Source: Streptomyces sp. NRRL B-1140 (GTDB lineage Bacteria; Actinomycetota; Actinomycetes; Streptomycetales; Streptomycetaceae). Taken from it: a stretch of DNA of 64,000 bases. Of the stretch, positions 32,372 through 42,816 are shown one piece after another. The number at the start of each line of letters is the position of its first letter. Positions within the stretch are counted from its first letter, which is position 1. The translations under genes and the position numbers were made by a program. The notes below the pieces were generated by a model. That model saw only the letters and a program-made list of their open reading frames with translations. It searched no databases and had not been told where the DNA came from. The DNA is taken from contig NZ_LGEA01000089.1 of the NCBI RefSeq assembly GCF_001280065.1, positions 98,860 through 162,859 on the forward strand, written 5' to 3'.

Positions 32372-33952
32372 GTGCCAGAGCTGAGGCCTTGGCGGGCCGC
32401 GAAACCGCACGTGGTGCGGCTCGCGGAGGCCGTTCGACCGCGCCTGGCCCGGGCCGCAGCGGCTGCGAAACCACGGCTCACGCGGCTCGCCCGAGCCGTA
32501 AAACCGCAGGTCACGAAGGTCGCGCGCCCGAAGACCTGGCAGTACACCGCGGGCGCCGCCACCGCCGGACTCGCACTGACCGCCGGTGTGGTGACCGCCG
32601 CCGGTCCCTGGGACTCCTCGGGTCAGCGTACGGCCGAGCGGGACCGGGCAGTGGCCCTGGGCCGCGCGGGTGGCACAGATCACGGCAGGGCCCCCGGCGC
32701 ACCCGGCCGGCCCCGGCCCGCACCCAGCGCCGGACCCGTACTGACCGGCCTCGGCGGCGTCAGCACCGTGAAGACCGTCCCCGACGGCAAGGTGCTCGCG
32801 GACGCCCTGCGCCCCCTGCTCGCGGACCCCGCCCTCGGCCCCCGGCCCGCCGCGGCCGTCATGGACGTGACCACCGGACGGCGCCTGTTCGGCTCCGGCG
32901 CGGGCACCGGCCTCACCCCGGCCTCCACGACGAAGATCGCCACGGCCGTCGCCGCCCTGTCCGCGATGGGCCCCGACCACCGCCTCACCACCCGCGCCGC
33001 CCTGGAACCCGACACCGGGGAAGTCGTCCTGGTCGGAGGCGGCGACCCCACGCTCACCGCCCGGGAGAAGGCCGGAGGCTCGGCGAGCCTGCGCGCCCTG
33101 GCCTCCCGGACGGCCGCCGCGCTCGCCGACCGGGGTGTGCGCGAGGCGACCCTCTCCTACGACACGACCCTCTACGCGGGCGACGAAAAACACCCGATCG
33201 GGGACAACCCCAACCTCGCCCTCGTCAGCCCCCTGATGGCCGACGAGGGCCGCACGAACGATTCCCAGCGCGGCCCGGCCGAGCGCGTCGACGATCCGGC
33301 GGCGGACGCGGCACGCCGCTTCGGGGAGTTCCTGACGTCGTACGGCATCAAGACCACCGCCCCCGGCCCGTCCAAGGCCACGACCCGCGCCGAGACCCTC
33401 GCCGCCGTCTCCTCGCCCCCGCTCTCCGCCCTGGTCGAACGCATGCTGACCAACAGCGACAACGACATCGCCGAGGCCCTCGCCCGCCAGACGGCGATCG
33501 CCACGGGCGAACGGGCCGACTTCGCCGGAGCCGGCGAAGCCATCGGCTCACAGTTGCGCGGCCTCGGCCTCCCCCTGAAGGGAGCCGCCTTCAAGGACGG
33601 CAGCGGCCTCGACCGCGCCGACCGCCTGACCCCCGGCCTCCTCACCGCCCTGCTCGCGAAGGCGGGCGACCCCTCCCACCCGGAGCTGCGCCCGGCCCTC
33701 ACCGGCCTTCCCGTCGCCGGCTTCACCGGCACCCTGGCCACCCGCTACCACGACGGGGCGTCCGGCGTCGTCCGCGCCAAGACCGGCACCCTCTCCGGCG
33801 TCCACACCCTCGCGGGCACCCTGGTCGACGAGGACGGCCGCCTGCTGGCCTTCGCGTTCATGGCCTCCGGCACGGACCCCGGCGCGCCGACGGCCTCCCA
33901 GCGGGCCCTGGACCGGATCGCGACGGCTCTGGCGGCGTGCGGCTGCAGGTGA
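32372..33952 (+). CDS. dacB: D-alanyl-D-alanine carboxypeptidase/endopeptidase, PBP4 (DacB) type
   Basis: 526 residues. Trims or cleaves peptidoglycan peptide cross-links. The three active-site motifs are present: SxxK (STTK near residue 185), SxN (SDN near 380) and KTG in VRAKTGTLSG near 465. Before a single membrane helix (TAGAATAGLALTAGVVTAAG, about 59-78) there is an unusual basic cytoplasmic stretch with three related KPxVxRLA-like units. A Pro-rich linker follows the membrane helix. GTG at 32372 follows AAAGGGG; 32366 is possible. Type II membrane orientation is predicted. Confidence 0.9.
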   Translation: MPELRPWRAAKPHVVRLAEAVRPRLARAAAAAKPRLTRLARAVKPQVTKVARPKTWQYTAGAATAGLALTAGVVTAAGPWDSSGQRTAERDRAVALGRAGGTDHGRAPGAPGRPRPAPSAGPVLTGLGGVSTVKTVPDGKVLADALRPLLADPALGPRPAAAVMDVTTGRRLFGSGAGTGLTPASTTKIATAVAALSAMGPDHRLTTRAALEPDTGEVVLVGGGDPTLTAREKAGGSASLRALASRTAAALADRGVREATLSYDTTLYAGDEKHPIGDNPNLALVSPLMADEGRTNDSQRGPAERVDDPAADAARRFGEFLTSYGIKTTAPGPSKATTRAETLAAVSSPPLSALVERMLTNSDNDIAEALARQTAIATGERADFAGAGEAIGSQLRGLGLPLKGAAFKDGSGLDRADRLTPGLLTALLAKAGDPSHPELRPALTGLPVAGFTGTLATRYHDGASGVVRAKTGTLSGVHTLAGTLVDEDGRLLAFAFMASGTDPGAPTASQRALDRIATALAACGCR

Positions 33953-34029
33953 CGGACGGGACCGGCCCGCCGGGGGCTCCGGCCGTCGCCGCCCTGCCCC
34001 AGCGGGCGGCCCTCACGTACGGTTGACGC

Positions 34030-35169
34030 ATGACGAGCATCGGTGGTGCTTCAACCGGCATGGTCGACTGGAACCTCGCGGTGGCGACCGCGACCCGGCT
34101 CGTGAGGCCGGGCCCCGAGGTCAGTCGCGACGAGGCCCGGGCCGTCGTCGCGGAGCTGCGCCGGCACGCCAAGGCCTCGGAGGCACACGTCCGGGAATTC
34201 ACCCGTCTGGGCACCGAGGAGGGGCACGACACCCCCGTCCTCGTCGTCGACCGGCCGGGCTGGATCCGGGCGAACGTCGCCGGGTTCCGGGAGATCCTGC
34301 GGCCCCTGCTCGACAAGATGCAGGAACGGCGCGGCAGCACCACCGGCGGTGCCGTCATGAGCGCCGTCGGCGGCAAAGTCACCGGCGTCGAACTCGGCAT
34401 GCTGCTGTCCTTCCTGGCCTCCCGCGTCCTCGGCCAGTACGAGACCTTCGCCCCCGCCACCGGCGACCTCCCCTCCGGCGGCTCCCCCGGCGCACCGGGC
34501 GGCGGCAGGCTGCTGCTCGTCGCCCCGAACATCGTCCACGTCGAGCGCGAACTCGACGTCGACCCGCACGACTTCCGGCTCTGGGTCTGCCTGCACGAGG
34601 AGACCCACCGCACCCAGTTCACCGCCGTGCCCTGGCTGCGGGACCACCTGGAGGGAGAGATCCAGTCGTTCCTCCAGGAAACCGACGTCGACCCCATGAC
34701 CGTCCTGGAACGCGTCCGGGAAGCCGCCCAGAGCCTCGCCGGGGGCCGCCCCGAGGCCGAGGAGGACGACGGCGGCCGCTCCCTCGTCGAGATCGTCCAG
34801 ACCCCCGCCCAGCGCGAGATCCTCGGCCGCCTCACGGCCGTGATGTCCCTGCTGGAGGGACACGCCGACTTCGTGATGGACGGCGTCGGCCCGGACGTCG
34901 TGCCGAGCGTCGGGGAGATCCGCGAGAAGTTCCAGCAGCGCCGCGCCAAGGGCGCCTCCCGCCTGGACCTGGCCCTGCGCAAACTGCTCGGCATGGACGC
35001 CAAGCTCCGGCAGTACCGGGACGGCGAACGCTTCGTGCGGGCCGTCGTAGACGAGGTCGGCATGGACGGCTTCAACCGCGTGTGGACCTCACCCAACACC
35101 CTCCCCACCAAGTCGGAGATCGCCAAACCGGCGGACTGGGTCGCGCGGGTGCATCGCAGGGCCGAGTAG
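34030..35169 (+). CDS. Zinc-dependent metalloprotease-like protein (COG5282/DUF2342)
   Basis: 379 residues. This actinobacterial family has an HExxH zinc motif, here HEETH (189-193), with the third ligand region LLEGHADFVMD about 90 residues later. No signal peptide, so it is cytoplasmic or peripheral. Its biological substrate is unknown. It is regularly the left neighbour of tilS and hpt in actinobacteria, as here. Confidence 0.88.
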   Translation: MTSIGGASTGMVDWNLAVATATRLVRPGPEVSRDEARAVVAELRRHAKASEAHVREFTRLGTEEGHDTPVLVVDRPGWIRANVAGFREILRPLLDKMQERRGSTTGGAVMSAVGGKVTGVELGMLLSFLASRVLGQYETFAPATGDLPSGGSPGAPGGGRLLLVAPNIVHVERELDVDPHDFRLWVCLHEETHRTQFTAVPWLRDHLEGEIQSFLQETDVDPMTVLERVREAAQSLAGGRPEAEEDDGGRSLVEIVQTPAQREILGRLTAVMSLLEGHADFVMDGVGPDVVPSVGEIREKFQQRRAKGASRLDLALRKLLGMDAKLRQYRDGERFVRAVVDEVGMDGFNRVWTSPNTLPTKSEIAKPADWVARVHRRAE

Positions 35170-35365
35170 TGAACGTCGCGGGAAGGTCGTGAAGGGAAAC
35201 CGGCCGACGGCAGGCGAACGCCCCTCCAATCACCCGTCCGAGGGACCGTGAGGCAGGGGTAGGCGTGCAATGCTCGGGGAACGGCCCGGTTCTGTCACCA
35301 TCTACACACTCTGCGTGACCGGCACGCGGGCTCACCCCCCGAAAACTTCATGAAGGGAACCGGAC

Positions 35366-36403
35366 ATGGGTCCCCATCCTGCGGTCGCGGCGATACGCCT
35401 GGCGGTCCGCCGCGTCCTCCACGACCTCCTCACCGAACACCACCGCGCCCCCGCCGCGGTCCCGCACGCCCTCACACACGAGCCCCCACCCCCGCCGCTC
35501 GTGCTCGTGGCGTGCTCCGGCGGCGCCGACTCGATGGCCCTCGCCTCCGCCCTCGCCTTCGAGTCCCCCAAGCTCGGCATCAGGGCCGGCGGCGTCACCG
35601 TCGACCACGGTCTCCAGACCGGCTCCGACCAGCGCGCCGCCGAAGTCGTCCAGCGCCTGCGCGAACTCGGCCTCGACCCCGTCGACTCCGTCGCCGTCAC
35701 CGTCGGCCGCACCGGCGGACCCGAAGCCGCCGCCCGCGACGCCCGCTACGCCGCACTCGACACCGCCGCCGAACGCCACGGCGCCGCCGCGGTCCTCCTC
35801 GGACACACCCGCGACGACCAGGCCGAAACCGTCCTGCTCGGTCTCGCCCGAGGCTCCGGCATCCGCTCCCTGTCCGGAATGGCCGCGGTCTCGGGGGCCG
35901 GCGGCCGCTACCGGCGCCCCTTCCTGGAACTCGACCGGCAGACCGCCCGCAAGGCCTGCATGGTCCAGTCCCTGCCCGTCTGGGACGACCCCCACAACGC
36001 CGACCCGGCCTACACCCGCTCCCGGCTCCGCCACGAGGGCCTGCCCGCCCTGGAGAAGGCCCTCGGCAAAGGCGTCGTCGAGGCCCTCGCCCGGACGGCC
36101 CGGCTCTCCCGCGACGACGCCGACGCCCTGGACTCCTGGGCCGGTCAGGCCGAGGCCACCGTCCGCGACGCCGCCGGGTTCCTGGAGTGCGCCAAGCTCT
36201 ACGCCCTGCCGCCCGCCGTACGCCGCCGCATCCTGCGCCGGGCCGCCATCGCGGCCGGTGCGCCCGCCGGCTCGCTGTTCGCCCGCCACATCGAGGAAGT
36301 CGACCGGCTGATCACCGGCTGGCGCGGTCAGGGAGCCATCAACCTCCCCGGCAAGGTCGTGGCCCGGCGGCAGGGTGGCAGACTGGTGATTCGGCAAGGC
36401 TGA
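35366..36403 (+). CDS. tilS: tRNA(Ile)-lysidine synthase
   Basis: 345 residues. Converts C34 of tRNA-Ile (CAU anticodon) to lysidine so it reads AUA. The N-type PP-loop SGGADS is at 51-56. [21 protein letters not shown] and the [13 protein letters not shown] region are typical. The length is that of the short actinobacterial form. Followed by hpt after 61 bases; the tilS-hpt-ftsH-folE order is widely conserved. Confidence 0.95.
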   Translation: MGPHPAVAAIRLAVRRVLHDLLTEHHRAPAAVPHALTHEPPPPPLVLVACSGGADSMALASALAFESPKLGIRAGGVTVDHGLQTGSDQRAAEVVQRLRELGLDPVDSVAVTVGRTGGPEAAARDARYAALDTAAERHGAAAVLLGHTRDDQAETVLLGLARGSGIRSLSGMAAVSGAGGRYRRPFLELDRQTARKACMVQSLPVWDDPHNADPAYTRSRLRHEGLPALEKALGKGVVEALARTARLSRDDADALDSWAGQAEATVRDAAGFLECAKLYALPPAVRRRILRRAAIAAGAPAGSLFARHIEEVDRLITGWRGQGAINLPGKVVARRQGGRLVIRQG

Positions 36404-36464
36404 AGCACGACCCCTCCCCGCAGCCGGCGGAGGGGCCGCTCGGCCGGTGGGACGACCGAAAGTG

Positions 36465-37025
36465 ATGCGGGTGGACGCGAAAGACATGGGTGCCGACCTC
36501 GAGAAGGTGCTCATCACCAAGGAAGAGATCGACGCCAAGCTGGCCGAGCTGGCCGCGAAGATCGACGCGGAGTACGCGGGCAAGGACCTGCTGATCGTCG
36601 GAGTGCTCAAGGGCGCGGTGATGGTCATGGCCGACCTCGCCCGGGCCCTGTCCACCCCCGTCACCATGGACTGGATGGCCGTATCCTCGTACGGGGCGGG
36701 CACCCAGTCCTCCGGTGTGGTGCGGATCCTCAAGGACCTCGACACCGACATCAAGGGCAGGCACGTCCTGATCGTCGAGGACATCATCGACTCCGGCCTG
36801 ACCCTGTCCTGGCTGCTCTCCAACCTCGGCTCGCGCGAGCCCGCATCCCTCAAGGTGTGCACCCTGCTGCGCAAGCCCGAGGCCGCGAAGGTCGCCATCG
36901 ACGTGGAATGGGTCGGCTTCGACATCCCCAACGAATTCGTCGTGGGCTACGGACTCGACTACGCCGAGAAGTACCGCAACCTCCCGTTCGTCGGTACGCT
37001 CGCGCCCCACGTGTACGGCGGCTGA
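36465..37025 (+). CDS. hpt: Hypoxanthine phosphoribosyltransferase
   Basis: 186 residues. Salvages hypoxanthine (and guanine) to IMP/GMP with PRPP. The PRPP-binding signature is [24 protein letters not shown] is the flexible loop. The ATG at 36465 (MRVDAKDMG) is chosen on family length; an upstream GTG in frame (36447) would add six residues. Confidence 0.95.
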   Translation: MRVDAKDMGADLEKVLITKEEIDAKLAELAAKIDAEYAGKDLLIVGVLKGAVMVMADLARALSTPVTMDWMAVSSYGAGTQSSGVVRILKDLDTDIKGRHVLIVEDIIDSGLTLSWLLSNLGSREPASLKVCTLLRKPEAAKVAIDVEWVGFDIPNEFVVGYGLDYAEKYRNLPFVGTLAPHVYGG

Positions 37026-37211
37026 GAACACGGCCGGAGTGCCGTCACGGTGATCGGGAACCCCAGCGGGCTTCCCGCCGTTGGAGCAGGCGTGGACGGA
37101 TCGCCAGATGTCCCACGCGGCTTCAGGTGACAATGCTGGGGTACCGTCCGAAGAACAGTCTTTATCAAACTCACTATGGCAGGAGGGACGGGGCGGCACC
37201 GCTCCGTATGG

Positions 37212-39251
37212 ATGGACGTGAAGCGATACTTCCGTGGGCCGGTCATGTGGATCGTGCTGGCCGTCCTTGCCGTGGTCGTGTTGATGCAGGTCGTCGGCTC
37301 GTCCGGCGGCTACAAGACGGTGGACACCGGCCAGGTCGTCCAGGCGATCAACCAGAACAAGGTCGAGTCGGCCAAGCTGACCACCGGTGACGAGCAGACC
37401 ATCAAGGCCACGCTCAAAGACGGTGTGAAGGTCGAGGGCAGCTCGAAGATCCAGGCGAGCTACATCGGCGACCAGGGCGTCGACATCGCCAACACGCTGC
37501 AGAACAAGTACCAGGACAAGCAGATCCCGGACGGCTACACCGTTTCGCCGTCCAAGCAGAACCCGTTCGTCGGCATCCTGCTCTCCCTGCTGCCCTTCGT
37601 GCTGATCGTGGTCGTGTTCCTGTTCCTGATGAACCAGATGCAGGGCGGCGGCTCCCGGGTCATGAACTTCGGGAAGTCCAAGGCGAAGCTCATCACCAAG
37701 GACACCCCCAAGACCACCTTCTCCGACGTCGCCGGATCCGACGAGGCCGTCGAGGAGCTCCACGAGATCAAGGAGTTCCTCCAGGAGCCGGCCAAGTTCC
37801 AGGCCGTCGGCGCCAAGATCCCCAAGGGCGTCCTGCTCTACGGGCCCCCCGGCACCGGCAAGACCCTGCTCGCGCGTGCCGTCGCGGGCGAGGCCGGCGT
37901 CCCCTTCTACTCGATCTCGGGTTCCGACTTCGTCGAGATGTTCGTCGGTGTCGGCGCCTCCCGCGTCCGTGACCTGTTCGAGCAGGCCAAGGCGAACGCC
38001 CCGGCGATCGTCTTCGTCGACGAGATCGACGCGGTCGGCCGCCACCGCGGCGCCGGCCTCGGCGGTGGTCACGACGAGCGCGAGCAGACCCTGAACCAGC
38101 TCCTCGTCGAGATGGACGGCTTCGACGTCAAGGGCGGCGTGATCCTCATCGCCGCGACGAACCGGCCCGACATCCTCGACCCCGCGCTGCTGCGCCCCGG
38201 CCGCTTCGACCGGCAGATCGCCGTCGACCGCCCGGACATGCAGGGCCGTCTGGAGATCCTCAAGGTCCACCAGAAGGGCAAGCCGGTCGCGCCCGACGTC
38301 GACCTGTCGGCCGTCGCCCGCCGCACGCCCGGCATGACGGGTGCCGATCTGGCCAACGTCCTGAACGAGGCCGCCCTGCTGACGGCCCGCAGCGACCAGA
38401 AGCTGATCGACAACCACATGCTCGACGAGGCGATCGACCGTGTGGTCGCGGGCCCGCAGAAGCGGACCCGGATCATGTCGGACAAGGAGAAGAAGATCAC
38501 CGCGTACCACGAGGGCGGACACGCCCTGGTCGCGGCGGCCTCACCCAACTCCGATCCCGTCCACAAGATCACGATCCTGTCGCGCGGCCGTGCCCTCGGC
38601 TACACGATGGTGCTGCCGGACGAGGACAAGTACTCGACCACGCGCAACGAGATGCTGGACCAGCTGGCCTACATGCTGGGCGGCCGCGCGGCCGAGGAGC
38701 TCGTCTTCCACGACCCGACCACGGGTGCCGCCAACGACATCGAGAAGGCCACGGGCCTGGCCCGCGCGATGGTCACGCAGTACGGCATGACCGAGCGTCT
38801 CGGCGCGATCAAGTTCGGTGGCGACAACACCGAGCCCTTCCTCGGCCGTGAGATGTCTCACCAGCGCGACTACTCGGAAGAGGTCGCCGCGCTCGTGGAC
38901 GAAGAGGTCAAGAAGCTCATCGAGACGGCGCACAACGAGGCCTGGGAGATCCTCGTCGAGAACCGCGACGTCCTCGACAACCTCGTGCTGCAGCTGCTGG
39001 AGAAGGAGACGCTCGGCAAGGAGGAGATCGCCGAGATCTTCGCGCCGATCGTCAAGCGCCCGCCGCGACCTGCCTGGACGGGTTCCTCCCGTCGTACGCC
39101 GTCCACCCGTCCGCCGGTCCTCTCCCCCAAGGAGCTGGCCCTGACGAACGGCGCGAACGGCGCGACGCCGGCCATCTCCACCGCGAAGAGCACCGCGGCG
39201 GAGCCCGCCCCGGCGCCCGAGCGGACCCCGGAGGACCGCCCCGAGAGCTGA
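37212..39251 (+). CDS. ftsH: ATP-dependent zinc metalloprotease FtsH
   Basis: About 679 residues. Membrane-anchored quality-control protease. Two membrane helices (12-30 and 119-140) enclose an external domain. The AAA+ module has Walker A GPPGTGKT (211-218), Walker B VFVDEID (267-273) and a second region of homology ending RPGRFDRQ. The protease has HEGGH (433-437). The last 70 residues are Ala/Pro-rich. The start is uncertain: ATG 37212 (MDVKRYF) fits the family; an in-frame ATG at 37176 adds 12 residues. A strong terminator follows. Confidence 0.95.
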   Translation: MDVKRYFRGPVMWIVLAVLAVVVLMQVVGSSGGYKTVDTGQVVQAINQNKVESAKLTTGDEQTIKATLKDGVKVEGSSKIQASYIGDQGVDIANTLQNKYQDKQIPDGYTVSPSKQNPFVGILLSLLPFVLIVVVFLFLMNQMQGGGSRVMNFGKSKAKLITKDTPKTTFSDVAGSDEAVEELHEIKEFLQEPAKFQAVGAKIPKGVLLYGPPGTGKTLLARAVAGEAGVPFYSISGSDFVEMFVGVGASRVRDLFEQAKANAPAIVFVDEIDAVGRHRGAGLGGGHDEREQTLNQLLVEMDGFDVKGGVILIAATNRPDILDPALLRPGRFDRQIAVDRPDMQGRLEILKVHQKGKPVAPDVDLSAVARRTPGMTGADLANVLNEAALLTARSDQKLIDNHMLDEAIDRVVAGPQKRTRIMSDKEKKITAYHEGGHALVAAASPNSDPVHKITILSRGRALGYTMVLPDEDKYSTTRNEMLDQLAYMLGGRAAEELVFHDPTTGAANDIEKATGLARAMVTQYGMTERLGAIKFGGDNTEPFLGREMSHQRDYSEEVAALVDEEVKKLIETAHNEAWEILVENRDVLDNLVLQLLEKETLGKEEIAEIFAPIVKRPPRPAWTGSSRRTPSTRPPVLSPKELALTNGANGATPAISTAKSTAAEPAPAPERTPEDRPES

Positions 39252-39290
39252 CCTGAGCTCTCCCGGCGGCCCACCGCCCCGGAATGGATG

Positions 39291-39324
39291 CCGCGCCCCC
39301 CAGGTTTTAGCCTGGGGGGCGCGG
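39291..39324 (+). terminator. Strong intrinsic terminator after ftsH
   Basis: ccgcgccccccagg / cctggggggcgcgg, perfect 14-bp stem, 6-base loop ttttag, followed by cttttcg. It isolates ftsH from folE. Confidence 0.9.
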
Positions 39325-39378
39325 CTTTTCGCCACTTGTGCAGGCCGCCCCGAGAAGGACACAGGAACGAGGCAGCAG

Positions 39379-39984
39379 ATGACCGACCCCGTGACGCTGG
39401 ACGGCGACGGCCAGATCGGCGAGTTCGACGAGAAGCGCGCCGAGAACGCCGTACGCGAACTCCTGATCGCGGTCGGCGAGGACCCGGACCGCGAGGGCCT
39501 CCGCGAGACACCGGCGCGGGTTGCGCGGGCGTATCGGGAGCTGCTCGCAGGGCTAAGGCAGGAGCCCGAGGATGTTCTGACGACGACGTTCGACCTGGGG
39601 CACGACGAGATGGTCCTGGTGAAGGACATCGAGATCGTTTCCCTCTGTGAACATCATTTGTTGCCATTCCACGGTGTAGCCCATGTGGGTTACATCCCGG
39701 CCGAGACCGGCAAGATCACCGGCCTGTCGAAGCTCGCTCGTCTCGTCGAGGTGTTCGCTCGGCGCCCGCAGGTGCAGGAACGACTCACCACGCAGATCGC
39801 GGACTCGCTGATGAAGATCCTCGAGGCACGGGGCGCCATCGTCGTGATCGAGGCGGAGCACATGTGCATGTCCGTGCGCGGCATTCGCAAGCCGGGGGCC
39901 AAGACCACGACGTCGGCGGTCCGTGGCCAGCTTCGGGACTCAACGACCCGGTCCGAGGCGATGAGTCTGATATTGGCGCGCTGA
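39379..39984 (+). CDS. folE: GTP cyclohydrolase I
   Basis: 201 residues. First step of folate biosynthesis: GTP to 7,8-dihydroneopterin triphosphate and formate. Zinc ligands C90, H93 ([12 protein letters not shown]) and C163 (HMCMSVRG) are present, as is the [14 protein letters not shown] motif. Standard length and intact. The remaining folate genes folP, folB and folK are 2-4 kb downstream on the other strand; a homing-endonuclease-like gene lies in between. Confidence 0.96.
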   Translation: MTDPVTLDGDGQIGEFDEKRAENAVRELLIAVGEDPDREGLRETPARVARAYRELLAGLRQEPEDVLTTTFDLGHDEMVLVKDIEIVSLCEHHLLPFHGVAHVGYIPAETGKITGLSKLARLVEVFARRPQVQERLTTQIADSLMKILEARGAIVVIEAEHMCMSVRGIRKPGAKTTTSAVRGQLRDSTTRSEAMSLILAR

Positions 39985-40053
39985 CCAGATTGTCAGTGGT
40001 GCCCGATACCGTCCTTGATCAGTGGGGGTGCTCGCTGATCAGGGGGGATCGCG

Positions 40054-41052
40054 GTGGGGTGTGGGCTGCCGAGCAAGCAGTTGGTGAGTGTGGTCGGCGG
40101 GGCTCGCCAGGCCCGGAACGTCGAGGTGGGCTCGAAACTGTGGAGCCTGGACGGTACGCGGACGGTGCAGACGACCGTCGTCGGAATCTCGGCTGTCAAG
40201 GCGCGTGAAGTCGTTGACGTGGTGACCGACCGTGTCACGTTCACCGTCGCCCCGCGGCAGGAGCTGCGCACGACCGAGGGCTGGGTTCCGGCAGTTCACG
40301 CCCCAGGCACCATGATCGCCTGGACACACGCCCGGAAGTTGTGCCGGGAGCGACCGACGATCGTGACCGGGTACGAGTTCGGCTATCTGGTCGGGGCCAC
40401 TTGTGCTGACGGCACGGTCGGCAAGAACTACGTGTCCCTCGTCGTCAATGACGAGTCCTTCGCGTCGCGGTACGCCGAGTGTCTGACCAAGGCCACCGGG
40501 CTGTCCGCGCGCCTCGAACCGGTGACGCGGCCCTCCGGGTTTCTCGGGCGGGACGTGTCGGGGTTCCGCGTGCGGGTGGTGTCGTCGTACCTCTCCGACG
40601 GTATGCGGCAGTACGTGGGAGGCGACGCGCACCACATGCGGCAGCGCTTCCCGCGGGTCGTGCTGCGCGATGACGTCACGTTCTCCGGCTTCCTCGACGG
40701 GTACGTGGACGGTGACGGCCACCGGATCCGCAAACACTGGGCCGCGCGGGTGGTGGTCAGCGGAAATGTTCCGTTCCTACGCGATTTGGCAGCGATCATC
40801 GGTGCGCGGTTCACACCGAACTCCGTGCCAGGTCGTGCGTCACGCGTGTACATCTCCGACCAGTGGGCCCGCAGGGGGACATTCCGGCCGGAGTACCACC
40901 CGTTGGAGCCGGAGGAGAACACATGGGTGGAGGTGCGGGACGTTCGCCTGCGCCGAGCCGGCGGGACGAAGCCCTTCACCCTCTACAGCTACCGCCTCGA
41001 CCCCCACCCCGGCTTCCTCGTCAACGGGCATCTCGCCCGTCAGCCCTGGTGA
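40054..41052 (+). CDS. Free-standing degenerate intein (Hint) with LAGLIDADG endonuclease
   Basis: 332 residues. The N-terminal part (about 10-85) looks like an intein Hint domain: NVEVGSKLWSLDG resembles block A/N2, and TVAPRQELRTTEGWVPA resembles block B, but the block B His (TPxH) is Gln here. Two LAGLIDADG motifs follow, GYLVGATCADG (110-120) and GFLDGYVDGDG (212-222), each with its catalytic Asp region. The end, LDPHPGFLVNGHLARQPW, matches blocks F and G, yet the terminal His-Asn is lost. There is no extein: a GTG start with AGGGGGG about 7 bases before makes it a gene by itself. Splicing is unlikely; nuclease or regulatory activity is possible. Confidence 0.8.
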   Translation: MGCGLPSKQLVSVVGGARQARNVEVGSKLWSLDGTRTVQTTVVGISAVKAREVVDVVTDRVTFTVAPRQELRTTEGWVPAVHAPGTMIAWTHARKLCRERPTIVTGYEFGYLVGATCADGTVGKNYVSLVVNDESFASRYAECLTKATGLSARLEPVTRPSGFLGRDVSGFRVRVVSSYLSDGMRQYVGGDAHHMRQRFPRVVLRDDVTFSGFLDGYVDGDGHRIRKHWAARVVVSGNVPFLRDLAAIIGARFTPNSVPGRASRVYISDQWARRGTFRPEYHPLEPEENTWVEVRDVRLRRAGGTKPFTLYSYRLDPHPGFLVNGHLARQPW

Positions 41053-41064
41053 GCGCCGACGGCG

Positions 41065-41553
41065 TCAGACCGTAGGGGCCACCCCCGTGCCGTCGTTCTC
41101 GTCGTCCTCCGGGAGCTTGCAGACCCGCTCCAGGAAGATGGCGGCCGCTATGACGCCGATGCCCGCGACGACCGAGAGACCGGCGTAGATGGCCTGGTCG
41201 CGGCGGGCGGGGATGTCGAGGGATTCCAGGAGGAAGACGCCGGTGCCGCCGTACATGCCGGCGACGAGGGCGGCGACCAGGGCGCTGGCGTGGCCGAAGA
41301 CGACCGCGCGGGCCGCCATGAGGGGGTCGACGCCCTTCGCCTCGGGGCGGCGCTCGCGCTGGGCCTTGAGACGGGCGCGGATGGAGAGCGCCGTGGCCAG
41401 CAGGATCACGGCGATCACGGCGAGGACGATGGGGGCGGCCAGCGGGACGCTCGGGAGTGTGCCGACCGAGTTCCACAGGCGGGCTCCCGCCCAGGACAGG
41501 ACTCCGGCCACGACGAAGACGCCGGCCAGCACCCGGATACGCAGCTCTCTCAC
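41065..41553 (-). CDS. DUF3180 membrane protein
   Basis: 162 residues with four membrane segments (two near 9-60, two near 88-142) and short charged ends. An actinobacterial family of unknown function found beside folK again and again, as here (58 bases after folK). Probably the last gene of the folate operon. Convergent with the intein-like gene. Confidence 0.85.
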   Translation of the reverse strand: MRELRIRVLAGVFVVAGVLSWAGARLWNSVGTLPSVPLAAPIVLAVIAVILLATALSIRARLKAQRERRPEAKGVDPLMAARAVVFGHASALVAALVAGMYGGTGVFLLESLDIPARRDQAIYAGLSVVAGIGVIAAAIFLERVCKLPEDDENDGTGVAPTV

Positions 41554-41611
41554 GGTGTCCCTTCGTTCCCCCGGCTTCCGGCCCGGTTCGCGGCCGTCTT
41601 GACCTTAACGG

Positions 41612-42223
41612 CTACTCGGGCAGCCGGAGTTCCAGGTCGGGGCGGGGCGCCACCCCGGCCCGGGTGACGGCGTCGAGGAAACCGGCGACGGGACCGCGGC
41701 CGGGCAGCTGCGCCTCGGGGTCCAGGTCGTGCCAGGGGGCCAGGACGAAGGCGCGTTCGTGGGCGCGCGGGTGGGGGAGGGTGAGGTGCGGGTCGTCGGA
41801 GACGACGTCGGCGTAGGAGACGATGTCGACGTCGAGGGTGCGGGGGCCCCAGTGCTCGTCCCGGACGCGGTGGAAGGCCTCCTCGACCGCGTGTGCGCGC
41901 TCCAGGAGCGAGGACGGCGGGAGGGTGGTCTTGAGGACCACGACGGCGTTGAAGTAGGCGGGCTGGCTGCCGGGGTCGACGCCCCAGGGCTCGGTCTCGT
42001 AGACGGGGGAGACGCCCTTGACGCGGACGCCGGGGGTGTCCTCCAGGGCGTCGACGGCTCCCTGGAGGGTCTCCAGGCGGTTGCCGAGGTTGGAGCCGAG
42101 GGCGACCACGGCCCGTTTGGGGTTGGACAGGGTCGTGTCGGCGGCGTCGACCTTCTCGACGACGGAGGCGGGCACCGGCTGTACGGTCGGGTCGGTCGGA
42201 CCCTTGATGAAGGGCGCGGTCAT
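41612..42223 (-). CDS. folK: 2-amino-4-hydroxy-6-hydroxymethyldihydropteridine pyrophosphokinase
   Basis: 203 residues. Transfers diphosphate from ATP to hydroxymethyl-dihydropterin. Motifs: ALGSNLGNR, YETEPWG and the signature GPRTLDVDIV followed by LPHPRAHERAFVL. The first 37 residues are an extension rich in Pro and Val. ATG overlaps the folB stop (ATGA), so it is coupled to folB. Confidence 0.95.
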   Translation of the reverse strand: MTAPFIKGPTDPTVQPVPASVVEKVDAADTTLSNPKRAVVALGSNLGNRLETLQGAVDALEDTPGVRVKGVSPVYETEPWGVDPGSQPAYFNAVVVLKTTLPPSSLLERAHAVEEAFHRVRDEHWGPRTLDVDIVSYADVVSDDPHLTLPHPRAHERAFVLAPWHDLDPEAQLPGRGPVAGFLDAVTRAGVAPRPDLELRLPE

Positions 42224-42579
42224 GCTCGGCTCCGGGTGATGGTGACGGTCACGTCGTCGAAGGGGACGGTGATCGGGGCGTTCGGCTTGTGGACGCAGAC
42301 CTCGACCTCCTGTACTCCCTCGTGCTTCAGACAGGCCTGGGCGATGCGCTCGGCGAGTGTCTCGATGAGGTCGACGGGCTCGCCCTGGACGACGGCCACG
42401 ACCTCCTCCGCCACGATGCCGTAGTGCACGGTCTTCGCCAGGTCGTCGTCGGCCGCGGCCGGTCGGGTGTCCAGGCCGAGGACGAGGTCCACGATGAAGG
42501 TCTGGCCCTCCGCGCGTTCCTCGGGGAACACGCCGTGGTGCCCGCGGGCCTTCAGGCCGCGCAGCGCGACACGATCCAC
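42220..42579 (-). CDS. folB: Dihydroneopterin aldolase
   Basis: 119 residues. Converts dihydroneopterin to hydroxymethyl-dihydropterin and glycolaldehyde. Core GLKARGHHGVFPEER with the substrate-contact residues, KTVHYG and LIETLAERIA. The GTG at 42579 is preferred because AGGAG lies 8 bases before it; the GTG at 42588 would overlap that site. Confidence 0.93.
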   Translation of the reverse strand: MDRVALRGLKARGHHGVFPEERAEGQTFIVDLVLGLDTRPAAADDDLAKTVHYGIVAEEVVAVVQGEPVDLIETLAERIAQACLKHEGVQEVEVCVHKPNAPITVPFDDVTVTITRSRA

Positions 42580-42721
42580 GCGAATCACTCCTGCAATCGT
42601 CGGTCAGGGCCGGTGGGTGCCGTGTGCGGTCGGCACACCGGCCTCGGTCGAATCTACCTGCGCGCACGGGCGGGCCCGGGCCACGGGGGCCTGGGCCGGC
42701 GCCGGGTCCGGCAGGGTTCAT

Positions 42722-42749
42722 CCGGCGTTTCCCCTGGGGAAGGCGCCGG
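42722..42749. terminator. Hairpin upstream of folB
   Basis: ccggcg...cccc and gggg...cgccgg form an imperfect stem in the 237-base gap between the NTF2-like gene and folB. It may separate folP and its partner from folB-folK. No gene is seen in the gap. Confidence 0.4.
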
Positions 42750-42816
42750 TGCACAGGCTGGTAGCCGCCCCTACCCGGGCGTCCGTGATTCCAACCACTT
42801 CCTGGCGCGTACCCAC

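Noticed and set aside
40054..41052. Intein inserted in folE
   Set aside because: folE is intact with its own stop 69 bases earlier, and the intein-like frame has its own ribosome site and start.
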